Source: Colwellia polaris (GTDB lineage: Bacteria > Pseudomonadota > Gammaproteobacteria > Enterobacterales > Alteromonadaceae). From it: a stretch of 64,000 bases of DNA. A program made the translations under genes and the position numbers. The notes beneath the pieces are model-generated. The model worked only from the letters and a program-made list of their open reading frames with translations. It was not told the origin of the DNA and did no database searches. Position 1 is the first letter of the stretch. Every line of letters starts with the position of its first letter. The stretch spans positions 62,001-126,000 of the forward strand of contig NZ_NBOE01000006.1 in NCBI RefSeq assembly GCF_002104515.1, read 5' to 3'. Shown here in pieces: positions 46,249 through 54,848 of the stretch.

Positions 46249-46263
46249 TGACATATTATGTCA
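46249..46263. promoter_or_regulatory. Operator palindrome, copy 2
   Basis: TGACATATTATGTCA, a perfect 15-bp palindrome around the central base. Its centre is 37 bp from that of copy 1. On the minus strand it overlaps TTGACA, a possible -35, and continues GTCATAATG, a sequence also found at copy 3. Confidence 0.72.
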
Positions 46264-46304
46264 AGTGCTAATTGATTTTATTTTGTAAGCTATAGTAATC
46301 ATAT

Positions 46305-48011
46305 TTATTGTAAATGGGCATTATTTAGCCCTTGTTGATCTTGCCATGCTTTTTGATGCAGTTGATAAATGGCATGACTACCGAGATAATTAACGGGTAC
46401 TGAGTCGCTGTCCTCATAAAAGCCTTTGGAGAACTCAAAGGCATTAATAGTCATAGGTAAGGTTAGCCAATGATGAGGTGTAGGGAATTCTTCCATACTT
46501 TTTAATCTTGTAAGCGGCGAAGCACCAATTTTACTAGCGATAGTCCAACCCCATTCACCAAAACTTGGCACGTTGTCATGATATTGTTGCACGCTTGAGT
46601 AGCCAGCAGCTTGTACCGTTTTTCCTATCGCAATAAAGGCATTCTTAGCGTGATAAGGGCTAGCAGATTGAATGCCAATTAAGCCATCGCCCGCAAGCAA
46701 CTGTTTTAAGCGGGCATAAAAATTAACTGAATAAAGCTTATTAAGATCCGGATGACTAGGGTCGGGCAAGTCAACGATAATAGCGTCAAAGGTTTGCTGG
46801 CTTTGCAGTAATGTGTCAATAGCAATAAAGGCATCAGCAGAAATAATGTTAACTCTTTCATCACGTAAACTGGCTGCGTTTAACGTTTCAATTTCATTAG
46901 CTAGAGAGTGAGGTAATTTTTCATGCGGTTTTTTAAATAACTGCATCAACTCAGTATCTAGGTCAACTAAAGTGACGTGTTTAGGTTGCCATTGCAGCAC
47001 ATCTCGTAAGGCGAGTCCGTCACCGCCACCTATGATAAGAATATTGTCATGGCGTGCAGAACCCGCTAGAACTGGGTTTACGAGATAACTGTGATATATA
47101 AACTCGTCGGAAGAAGAAAACTGCAAGCGGCCATTCAAATAAAAGTTAATAATATTTCCGCTTTCAGGCCCCATATTTCGTTTAGTAAAGGTAAGTTGTT
47201 GGAAGCGCGTTTTATCACTATAAACAACTTTGTCGAGGTAAAGTAAGTTACTCATTTGGCTCAACCACCCATTACCATAATGATATATAGCCATGATCAT
47301 TACTAATAAAACTCCATGGGCTGTAATTAAGGTTTTTCGCCAAGTAAGCCTTTGCCAATAGTAAAGTATGAAAATAACGCCGGCCGTTAAGTTTAAAGCG
47401 GCGGTTAATGCACTGGCTTTGCTAATGTCGATTGATAACAGAAAAACAACCCAAATAGCTGCGCCAATACCTGCGCCGATATAATCTGCTCCGTAGATGG
47501 TGCCAAGATTATTTTTTAGGTGTTTTTGGTGTATTTCTTCGCGAATTCGAGCAATTAAGGGGATTTCCATACCAATAAAAAACCCTAAGATTAAGCCGAA
47601 AAAATAAGGGCTATTAAATGCAAGAAAACTAAGTTGTTTAAAAATACCACCTCGCGGGTAGGCGTCTGGTGGCAGGTTGAACATACTGCCTAGTATTTCA
47701 GGGAAGGTTTGGGTAATAGCGATCAGCCCACCAATGATCAATATTGAGCTACTGCCTAAAAATGCAATGGTGAGTTCGAGCCATACAAAACCATTAAAAG
47801 CACATTGAATTTTACGCGCGGCAAATGCTCCTAAGCCCATGGCAACGATCATTAAGCCAATCATGGCATATATGGTGCTTTCCATTATGCCTAAAACACG
47901 ACCTGCATAATGCGATAATAGATATTCGTATATCAATCCACAACCAGCTAAAACAGCCATAGTTAAAATCAGCAGTGTATCGTCCCATAGCCGGTTTCTT
48001 TCGATTATCAT
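46305..48011 (-). CDS. Membrane-embedded polyamine aminopropyltransferase (spermidine synthase-like)
   Basis: 568 residues. About seven hydrophobic helices occupy residues 12-265. The aminopropyltransferase domain (about 275-540) has the nucleotide-binding glycine loop LIIGGGDGLALRDVLQW (about 322-340), the acidic TLVDLD after strand 2, and the catalytic-site segment VDLPDPSHPDLNKLYS (about 412). Family members move an aminopropyl group from decarboxylated SAM to a polyamine or similar amine. No SAM decarboxylase gene is in the window. The membrane domain is unlike house-keeping SpeE and suggests an acceptor or product at the membrane. It ends 148 bp before the yjfI-like start. Confidence 0.88.
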   Translation of the reverse strand: MIIERNRLWDDTLLILTMAVLAGCGLIYEYLLSHYAGRVLGIMESTIYAMIGLMIVAMGLGAFAARKIQCAFNGFVWLELTIAFLGSSSILIIGGLIAITQTFPEILGSMFNLPPDAYPRGGIFKQLSFLAFNSPYFFGLILGFFIGMEIPLIARIREEIHQKHLKNNLGTIYGADYIGAGIGAAIWVVFLLSIDISKASALTAALNLTAGVIFILYYWQRLTWRKTLITAHGVLLVMIMAIYHYGNGWLSQMSNLLYLDKVVYSDKTRFQQLTFTKRNMGPESGNIINFYLNGRLQFSSSDEFIYHSYLVNPVLAGSARHDNILIIGGGDGLALRDVLQWQPKHVTLVDLDTELMQLFKKPHEKLPHSLANEIETLNAASLRDERVNIISADAFIAIDTLLQSQQTFDAIIVDLPDPSHPDLNKLYSVNFYARLKQLLAGDGLIGIQSASPYHAKNAFIAIGKTVQAAGYSSVQQYHDNVPSFGEWGWTIASKIGASPLTRLKSMEEFPTPHHWLTLPMTINAFEFSKGFYEDSDSVPVNYLGSHAIYQLHQKAWQDQQGLNNAHLQ

Positions 48012-48056
48012 GGATGTTCCTAGCAGTTAATGTGCGGTACTTATTGGTTAGAAGGC

Positions 48057-48082
48057 AATCAAGCGCATAATTGCGCTTGATT
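48057..48082. repeat. Perfect hairpin between DUF350 and aminopropyltransferase genes
   Basis: AATCAAGCGC - ATAATT - GCGCTTGATT, a 10-bp stem without a T run on the minus strand. It could process or stabilise the operon transcript. Confidence 0.55.
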
Positions 48083-48105
48083 TAATGTAGAGGTTTTAGC
48101 GGTGA

Positions 48106-49008
48106 TTAAGACATTAACGCCGTTAGTAGTAGTGCAATTGAAATGCTGATTGCCATTTCAACACAAGCAACACCGATATTGTGCTGATGATCTACTTCTT
48201 CTACTAAATTGATACCCATGAGCACTAGACGCTTAGCAATAGATGTGAGTAGGGCAACTAATAATGTCATGGTTATACCAAACACTAACCAACCAACTAA
48301 GTTAACCATTAAGGTTTCTGGACTATAAGTTAAAAAATGACTAGCTGCTGTAACAGCTAAGGCAGTACTTATAGCCTGGCCTGCATAACGAATGGCAAGT
48401 GCAACATGACCTTGTGCAAAGGCATTTTGCATGCTGCTATTCTGATTGTTTTTCGAGTATTGGCGCTCTTTCAGTCGGGTAACTAACACTAGCATGGCTT
48501 GTGAAACAACAAAGCCAGCGGTAATAGCGGCAAAGGTGCTTATATCTAGGCCATAAACCCAAAGCAATACGGCACGAATGACAATTGCTGTAGCAATAGC
48601 ACCAGAGGCATCAACAATGCCAACGGCAATATTGCGTGATTTAATTTGTGCATTCTTGTCAATTTGGTTTAAAGCAAAGCGGTCATGAAAAATGCGACCA
48701 ACTTTAATTAAGATTAAACCAAAAATGCCATAACTTGCCATGCCGATAATTTCCATTAAATAACTATCTGCATTTTCTCCGGTTATAGCACCCGTTAATA
48801 CAATACCTAGGGCAGCCACACTGCCGGCAACACTTATACCAAAGGCAAAATTATCTTCTTTAGAAAGTTCGTCTGTTGAGTTAACCTTTGCTGATAAACC
48901 ACTGATAAAGCGCATAGCGCCCAGTAATATAATAGCGATGGTGATATCAATGGCTAAGAAAATTAATAGCTCTAGATTGAGGCCGGTTATTTCAATAAAT
49001 GTATTCAT
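48106..49008 (-). CDS. Tandem DUF350 membrane protein (YjfL-like)
   Basis: 300 residues with about eight hydrophobic helices arranged as two homologous halves. Half one has AFGISVAGSVAALGIVLTGAITGENAD and half two AIRYAGQAISTALAVTAASHFLTYS, each followed by further helices and ending in small-residue-rich stretches. E. coli YjfL is a single DUF350 unit of about 130 residues, so this is a duplicated or fused form. The function is unknown; DUF350 proteins recur with PspA-like proteins and aminopropyltransferases. It starts 8 bp after the lipoprotein gene. Confidence 0.84.
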   Translation of the reverse strand: MNTFIEITGLNLELLIFLAIDITIAIILLGAMRFISGLSAKVNSTDELSKEDNFAFGISVAGSVAALGIVLTGAITGENADSYLMEIIGMASYGIFGLILIKVGRIFHDRFALNQIDKNAQIKSRNIAVGIVDASGAIATAIVIRAVLLWVYGLDISTFAAITAGFVVSQAMLVLVTRLKERQYSKNNQNSSMQNAFAQGHVALAIRYAGQAISTALAVTAASHFLTYSPETLMVNLVGWLVFGITMTLLVALLTSIAKRLVLMGINLVEEVDHQHNIGVACVEMAISISIALLLTALMS

Positions 49009-49016
49009 ATTTATCC

Positions 49017-49994
49017 CTACTTTCCACGTCTAAAGCTACGTGACGTTGTACTCTTACTGTTTCTAAAACTAGCATTTTTAGCACTTTTACTTGATTTAGC
49101 ATAAGCGCTTTTATTGGTTGTTTTGCTAGCAAATCGATTGGCACTGGTTTGTGCGCTTTTACTTTGACGAGAGATACTTGACGCGCCAGTTCTGTTTTTA
49201 CTATAGGTGCTAGTATACTTTTGTCCGCGGCGTTCAAATGATTTTTTAGTACGAGAGTCTATATCATTTTGCTTACGCAGTTGATCAGGAGAACTGTAGC
49301 GTTTACGGCCATAATCATTGTAATAGCTATAATTTCTATTTCGGCCCCAATCATTATAACTCGTGCGACGAGAGCCAAATAAATCACCCATCATTGAATA
49401 CATGCCATACCAAGCCCAGAAAGACATACCATTTGAACCGGTTGTCCAACTGCCGTAGGAAGGGTTGCCAATAAGTTGTTCGCCGGTGCCAAAGTCTTGA
49501 GCTTTATTAGCCGACATACTTTGTGCTTTTGACATGGCATTGACGCGTGGCAAAGTTCCGTCGGACATATCAGCTAAAACGTTGAGCGGATCGCTTAAGG
49601 CATCAGAATATAAAACCGGATCAGCAGCCTGATATAAATTTAGTAGCTCGTCGTAAATAGCTTGAGAGCTTTCAAACATTTGTGGTTGATTTTTTACCGT
49701 GTTTAATCGATCAACTAATGCTAAAAACATAGGACCTTGGGTGCCGGTGTCTTTTAAAAATTCATTAATTAACGGTTTATAACTTGGTTTAGCAGTTAAT
49801 AGCCTTGCGCCGTACTGACCAATTAAATTAGCGTTACGAACCTCGCCATTAGCAAGCGCTTTAGCAAGCATGTCAATGCGTTGTTCTGTGAGTGGAATTT
49901 GCTGAGTAATTTTCTCTTTAACTGGATCTGAACAAGCAAAGAGTAGTAACGTCAGCAAAAGTATCATTAATTTTAGGGGCTGCATTCCTGCCAT
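49017..49994 (-). CDS. Lipoprotein with Ser/Lys/Arg-rich C-terminus
   Basis: 325 residues from the ATG at 49994, preceded by GAGGA; a 14-codon longer frame is open upstream but lacks an RBS. The lipoprotein signal ends LLLFAC, followed by Ser-Asp, so the acidic +2/+3 positions may affect sorting. The folded part (to about 185) is helical; a Gly/Trp/Tyr/Met patch (SYGSWTTGSNGMSFWAWYG) follows. The last 100 residues are low-complexity, basic and rich in Ser, Lys, Arg, Asn and Tyr, which could bind anionic polymers or the cell wall. I recognise no family. It heads the unit with DUF350 and the aminopropyltransferase. Confidence 0.75.
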   Translation of the reverse strand: MAGMQPLKLMILLLTLLLFACSDPVKEKITQQIPLTEQRIDMLAKALANGEVRNANLIGQYGARLLTAKPSYKPLINEFLKDTGTQGPMFLALVDRLNTVKNQPQMFESSQAIYDELLNLYQAADPVLYSDALSDPLNVLADMSDGTLPRVNAMSKAQSMSANKAQDFGTGEQLIGNPSYGSWTTGSNGMSFWAWYGMYSMMGDLFGSRRTSYNDWGRNRNYSYYNDYGRKRYSSPDQLRKQNDIDSRTKKSFERRGQKYTSTYSKNRTGASSISRQSKSAQTSANRFASKTTNKSAYAKSSKSAKNASFRNSKSTTSRSFRRGK

Positions 49995-50039
49995 ACTGTC
50001 CTCAAAAATGCTATGGTAATCATTCATTAATACCATTTA

Positions 50040-50054
50040 TGACATATTATGTCT
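50040..50054. promoter_or_regulatory. Operator palindrome, copy 3
   Basis: TGACATATTATGTCT, with the 13-bp core GACATATTATGTC at 50041-50053 identical to copies 1 and 2. It is 46 bp upstream of the lipoprotein start and 87 bp upstream of glnE on the other strand. On the minus strand copies 2 and 3 share GACATAATATGTCATAA. Confidence 0.72.
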
Positions 50055-50140
50055 AATGTTTTAGGTATATCAGTGAAATTTATTTATTGTACATTATAAC
50101 CGTATGCTCATTTGCATTTGTAACTATTTTCGAGGATAAC

Positions 50141-53068
50141 GTGCTTAATTCATCTCCTTTGTCATTTTCACCACTACTTGTAGAACAACAAGATAAAAGT
50201 TGGTTACAGTTTTCTCAACAATTTCCTAACGCGGCTGATAGCCTTACACCAGAGCGATTAGCACTATTTAAACGCGCAATCGCTTTAAGTGACTTTATAT
50301 TACGCAGCGCCATACAGGCTCCAATCGTAATTGTTGAGCTGTTTAATAGCGAGCAGTTACTTACGACAAACACCCCTAATTATGGTGGTGTAATTAAAGA
50401 GAAGCTGGAACCATGTAAAACAGAAGAGCAATTACAGCATTGTTTGAGGATGTTTCGTTTAGAGCAGATGGTTCATATTGCTGTTGGTGATTTTTTGTTA
50501 GGCATATCGCTTGATGAGTCATTAAAAAGGTTGTCGTCTTTGGCAGATCACCTAATCATCGCAGCGAATGATTGGTTATCAATATTTTGTCAGGAAAAAT
50601 GGGGCACTCCAGTTAACGCTGAAGGGGTTCCTCAACGTTTACTGGTTTATGGTATGGGAAAGCTTGGCGGCAAAGAGTTGAACTTCTCTTCTGATATAGA
50701 TTTAATTTTTGTTTATCCTGAAGCTGGTGAAACACAAGGTGTTAGGCGCAGTATAGATAACCAATTATTTTTTACCCGTTTAGGTCAAAAATTAATAACG
50801 GCTTTGAATCAACAAACGGCTGATGGCTTTGTCTATCGTGTTGATATGCGTTTACGACCTTTTGGCGAAAGTGGACCATTAGTTTTATCATTTACTGCCA
50901 TGGAGAACTATTACCAAGATCAAGGACGTGATTGGGAGCGCTATGCCATGTTAAAAGCACGTTTGATTGGCGAAAGCGATTATCATGATCAGTTGTCGAC
51001 TATGCTTCGCCCTTTTGTATATCGCCGCTATATTGACTTTAGTGTTATTGATAGTTTGCGTCGTATGAAAGCTTTGATTGCACAAGAGGTTAGGCGAAAG
51101 CAACTGACCAATAATATTAAGTTGGGCGCTGGCGGTATTCGTGAAGTAGAATTTATTGTGCAAGTTTTCCAGATGATCAGAGGCGGTCGTGATACCGACT
51201 TGCAACATCGTAATCTATTAAAGGTAGTGCCCTTACTCGTAACCCACGGTGAACTTACCCCTCAAAGCGCGCAGGTGCTAACTAATAGCTATCGTTTTTT
51301 ACGTCGAGTTGAGAATATTATTCAAGCAATAAACGATCAACAAACTCAAACGTTGCCTGAATGCGAATTAGATAAACAGCGTTTGGTGGCTATTCTTGCG
51401 GATAGCCAGTGTAGCGATTGGGCTACTTTTCTTACACAGCTTTCATTTCATATGCATGGTGTACATCAACAATTTGATGAACTTATTGGTGAGGAAAGCC
51501 CAAATAGACAAGCTGTAGATCAATACTGGACAACATTATGGGATAGCCAATGGAGCGATGAAGAATCTATTGCTTGGATTGAACATTCGCCACAATTACT
51601 TGATACCGCTAACGGGGTAATTTTTACCCATAGTGAATCTTTATGGCTTACATTGAGAGATTTTCGTCGTGAAATGGTTAAGCGAAGCATGGGAAGTCGT
51701 GGTAGGCAAACTCTTGATAAATTAATACCAACAGTACTTTGGCACCTTGCAGAGTTGAAATTAACCGATGAAACCTTAGCGCGGGTATTAGGGGTGTTAA
51801 CTACAGTTGCCACTCGAACGGCTTATCTTGAGTTACTATTTGAGAATGAAGGAGCGTTAAAACAGTTAATACATTTATGTCGAAATAGTAGTTGGGTGGC
51901 TGAGCATATAGCCAAGTTTCCTATATTACTAGATGAGTTGATTGACCCCAAACTCTTCCATCAGCCACCGTTATTATCTTCTTATGTCGCTGAGTTGCGA
52001 GAAACTATGTTGCGAGTGCCTGAAGATGATCAAGAAGCGCAAATGATCACGCTACGTCAATTCAAACAAGCTAAACAATTGCGTATCGCTGCTGCAGATA
52101 TCACAGGTATTTTACCTATTACCAAAGTCAGTGACCATTTAACCGCGCTCGCAGAAGCACTAGTAGAAGAAGTCGCCAACTTAGCATGGCAGCAAATGGC
52201 CTTACGCTTTGGTGTTCCTACGAGTAAATTAGATTGCCAAGATAAAGGTTTTGCGGTTATTGGCTATGGGAAATTAGGGGGGATTGAACTCGGATATAGC
52301 TCAGATTTAGATTTAGTTTTTGTACACGATGCTGATTTAGCTGAAATGACTTCAGGCGAAAAGTCAATTTCGGCTGGCCAATTCTATTTAAAACTTGCGC
52401 AAAGAATGATGCATTTATTTAATACACGAATGGCAAATGGTATTCTGTATGAATTGGATATGCGTTTAAGGCCTTCAGGTAATGCTGGCTTGTTAATGGT
52501 GCATATTGATACTTTCGCCCATTATCAAAATAATGATGCATGGACCTGGGAGCACCAAGCTTTAGTGCGCACGCGTATTATATATGGTCATAAAGCATTG
52601 GCATTAAGGTTTAAAGAAATTAAGCGCGACGTGTTAATGAGAAAACGTGACAAAGCAATATTACGTGAAGACGTGTTAAAAATGCGTGATAAAATGCGGC
52701 GCCATCTGGATAAATCATCATCAACTGAAATTGATATTAAACAAGGACTTGGTGGACTGGTTGATATTGAGTTTCTCGTGCAGTATTTGGTGCTCGCACA
52801 TTCAGTAGAACACCCTAAGTTAAGTGCTTACTCCGATAATATTAATTTACTCGAATACTTAGCTAGTATTGATATTATTACTGTGCAACAGCAGCAAACT
52901 TTGGTTGAAAACTATTGTAAGTTACGTGATTTAAGCCATCGTGCAACGTTACAAAATAGCCCAGCAATGATGCCTACGTCAGAGTTGACCTCAGAGCATA
53001 ACCCAGTAATGAATATTGTTACAGCGATACTGCATCAGAAAAATAGCGCAGCATTAGGTCTGCGCTAA
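50141..53068 (+). CDS. glnE: Glutamine synthetase adenylyltransferase/deadenylase GlnE
   Basis: 975 residues from GTG 50141, chosen for the RBS GAGGA just before it and the family-like N-terminus; the frame extends 18 codons further up. Two nucleotidyltransferase domains are clear: GKLGGKELNFSSDIDLIFVY (deadenylylating, N-terminal half) and GYGKLGGIELGYSSDLDLVFVHD (adenylylating, C-terminal half), each with the DxD metal pair. LRPFGESGPLVLSF and LRPSGNAGLLMVHID follow them. It adjusts glutamine synthetase activity by adding or removing AMP, under PII control. Its stop overlaps the stop of the convergent TcpQ-like gene by three bases. Confidence 0.96.
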   Translation: MLNSSPLSFSPLLVEQQDKSWLQFSQQFPNAADSLTPERLALFKRAIALSDFILRSAIQAPIVIVELFNSEQLLTTNTPNYGGVIKEKLEPCKTEEQLQHCLRMFRLEQMVHIAVGDFLLGISLDESLKRLSSLADHLIIAANDWLSIFCQEKWGTPVNAEGVPQRLLVYGMGKLGGKELNFSSDIDLIFVYPEAGETQGVRRSIDNQLFFTRLGQKLITALNQQTADGFVYRVDMRLRPFGESGPLVLSFTAMENYYQDQGRDWERYAMLKARLIGESDYHDQLSTMLRPFVYRRYIDFSVIDSLRRMKALIAQEVRRKQLTNNIKLGAGGIREVEFIVQVFQMIRGGRDTDLQHRNLLKVVPLLVTHGELTPQSAQVLTNSYRFLRRVENIIQAINDQQTQTLPECELDKQRLVAILADSQCSDWATFLTQLSFHMHGVHQQFDELIGEESPNRQAVDQYWTTLWDSQWSDEESIAWIEHSPQLLDTANGVIFTHSESLWLTLRDFRREMVKRSMGSRGRQTLDKLIPTVLWHLAELKLTDETLARVLGVLTTVATRTAYLELLFENEGALKQLIHLCRNSSWVAEHIAKFPILLDELIDPKLFHQPPLLSSYVAELRETMLRVPEDDQEAQMITLRQFKQAKQLRIAAADITGILPITKVSDHLTALAEALVEEVANLAWQQMALRFGVPTSKLDCQDKGFAVIGYGKLGGIELGYSSDLDLVFVHDADLAEMTSGEKSISAGQFYLKLAQRMMHLFNTRMANGILYELDMRLRPSGNAGLLMVHIDTFAHYQNNDAWTWEHQALVRTRIIYGHKALALRFKEIKRDVLMRKRDKAILREDVLKMRDKMRRHLDKSSSTEIDIKQGLGGLVDIEFLVQYLVLAHSVEHPKLSAYSDNINLLEYLASIDIITVQQQQTLVENYCKLRDLSHRATLQNSPAMMPTSELTSEHNPVMNIVTAILHQKNSAALGLR

Positions 53069-53766
53069 TAACTTTTATCTTTGGGTAATTTTAAACATTC
53101 TTTAGCTAAGTAAGGAATATCGTACTCTATTAAAACAATAGCACGTTGCTGGTAACAAAAATAAATTGAAAGGCCATTTTCAAAGTGGCCTTCAATGGCT
53201 TTACCTACTTGATATGAGGTTTTAATAATATCTTTATTGATTCTAAAAGGGCTTTTGACGATAAAATCACGATTTAACCACCAAATTAATTCAACATCAT
53301 TGATTTTAGAATACTCAGTTAACTTCTGATACAAGGTTTCACCAAGGCGAAATGGGTGGTTGTCAGTATTGCCAGTCCAACTTCTTCGTAAAGGCCGAGT
53401 ATTTATGCGCCTTTCTTCTAGTATTAACGCTAAATCTCCTTCTGGCTCAGATAAATAAACAATATTATTGCGAATCTTTGGACCTTTGCCGTCCATTTCG
53501 CCATGTAAATTGGCATAATAACGTGAGAGTCCATCGGCTGCCGCATTGCTATTTTTCTTCACGACGTTTTCAGTTTCACTTTTTTTCTCTTCTACAGACA
53601 CATTTTCTGGCGTTGTTTCGCTTTTATGATGGTGATCTACATTCGTAACTGCAGGTACCTGCGAAGTACTTTGCTTGTCTCCGAATAAATGGGCTTTATT
53701 TAGCCAAAGAGCAGCACCTAAACCGATTAAAATAAGGCCTATAATAATTTTAAAAAATAATTTCAT
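53065..53766 (-). CDS. Membrane-anchored protein, TcpQ-like C-terminal domain
   Basis: 233 residues: one N-terminal membrane helix (about 4-23), a low-complexity linker rich in Glu, Lys, Asn, His (about 33-80), then a folded domain (about 120-225) with FRLGETLYQKLTEYSKINDVELIWWLNRDFIVKSPFRI. That last block resembles the TcpQ/PilL-type periplasmic domain that meets secretins, but the match is by eye and weak. No pilus genes lie nearby. It sits between glnE and an acyltransferase gene, in a place usually without such a gene in E. coli. Confidence 0.5.
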   Translation of the reverse strand: MKLFFKIIIGLILIGLGAALWLNKAHLFGDKQSTSQVPAVTNVDHHHKSETTPENVSVEEKKSETENVVKKNSNAAADGLSRYYANLHGEMDGKGPKIRNNIVYLSEPEGDLALILEERRINTRPLRRSWTGNTDNHPFRLGETLYQKLTEYSKINDVELIWWLNRDFIVKSPFRINKDIIKTSYQVGKAIEGHFENGLSIYFCYQQRAIVLIEYDIPYLAKECLKLPKDKSY

Positions 53767-53840
53767 AAATCACTTATTGTCGTATGTTATTTAATTTTTA
53801 TCATAGTTTGCCGTTTTGTATATATATTTAACAACTTATT

Positions 53841-54779
53841 TTAATTATACAATGAAGGATCGTCTTCGTTAGGTCGTGTTTTAAAGCGACGATGTAACCA
53901 CATATATTGCTCTGGCTTAACCATAATAGCTTTTTCTAATTCTTGATTTATTCTTAAAACGTCTGCTGTATCGTCACCGGTAGGGAAATTATCCAGCATA
54001 GGCTTTATCTCTAATGTATAACCACTGCCATCGTCATTTCGAGTTGGAATTAGCATATGAGTTTGGGTGTTTTTTTGTCGAGCAAAAATTAATGTGCCCG
54101 TGGTTGAAGCGGTTTCAGGGACATTAAAAAAAGGTACAAATACGCTGCGATTTCTTCCGTAATCTTGATCGGGTAAATAAATACATGCTTCGCCATCTTT
54201 AAGGGCTTTAAGTAAACCTTTAACATCACGTTTTCCTAACATATATTTATTCGAACGGCCACGACCACGAAACTGAAAATATTCCATTAAAGGATTATTG
54301 TGTGGTCGATAGAACACCACCATTGGATGACCATAACCAATGCCGCGACAGTTAATTTCAGCACTCAGGTAATGCATGGCGAGTAGCAATATACCTTTAC
54401 CTTGCTTCTGTGCTGCTTCAATATGTTCAAGGCCGATAACTTTAGTTTTGCGTTTTACACGCCAATTTGGCCACCACCAACCCATGCCGGTTTCTAGCAG
54501 TGCAATACCCGTATTTTCAAAGTTGCGCTTGAGCATAACCTGGCGTTCGGCGTCAGACATATCAGGAAAGCACAGCTCTAAATTTCTTAAAGCAACTCGT
54601 TTTCGACTTGAGCCAATTTTATAAAGAATTCGGCCGATTATTCTTCCTAGAAATAGCTGAAATTTATAGGGTAGCCAAGAAATGCTATAAAGAATAAACA
54701 CTCCAATCCACGTTAGCCAATATTTAGGTAATAGGTAAGATATTTTAAAATTTGGTTGTAAAACTTTGTTTTTACTCAC
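53841..54779 (-). CDS. Lipid A late acyltransferase (LpxL/LpxP/HtrB family)
   Basis: 312 residues with one N-terminal membrane helix (about 17-40). The acyltransferase motif HX4E is seen as HYLSAE (His136, Glu141), followed by FYRPHNNPLMEYFQFRGRGR and the PDQDYGR block. It adds a secondary acyl chain to Kdo2-lipid IVA at the inner membrane. Divergent from hldE, whose product goes to the LPS inner core, so both face outer-membrane assembly. The exact acyl chain, and whether it is LpxL or LpxP, cannot be told. Confidence 0.9.
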   Translation of the reverse strand: MSKNKVLQPNFKISYLLPKYWLTWIGVFILYSISWLPYKFQLFLGRIIGRILYKIGSSRKRVALRNLELCFPDMSDAERQVMLKRNFENTGIALLETGMGWWWPNWRVKRKTKVIGLEHIEAAQKQGKGILLLAMHYLSAEINCRGIGYGHPMVVFYRPHNNPLMEYFQFRGRGRSNKYMLGKRDVKGLLKALKDGEACIYLPDQDYGRNRSVFVPFFNVPETASTTGTLIFARQKNTQTHMLIPTRNDDGSGYTLEIKPMLDNFPTGDDTADVLRINQELEKAIMVKPEQYMWLHRRFKTRPNEDDPSLYN

Positions 54780-54848
54780 GGGATGATTTCAACTCATTGA
54801 ATTGCTTGTGATACAATATTGGTTATTATATCTGTTATAGGGTACAGG

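Noticed and set aside
49017-49237. 81-codon minus-strand frame starting at 49237 within the lipoprotein tail
   Set aside because: Frame shadow of the low-complexity Ser/Lys/Arg-rich coding region.
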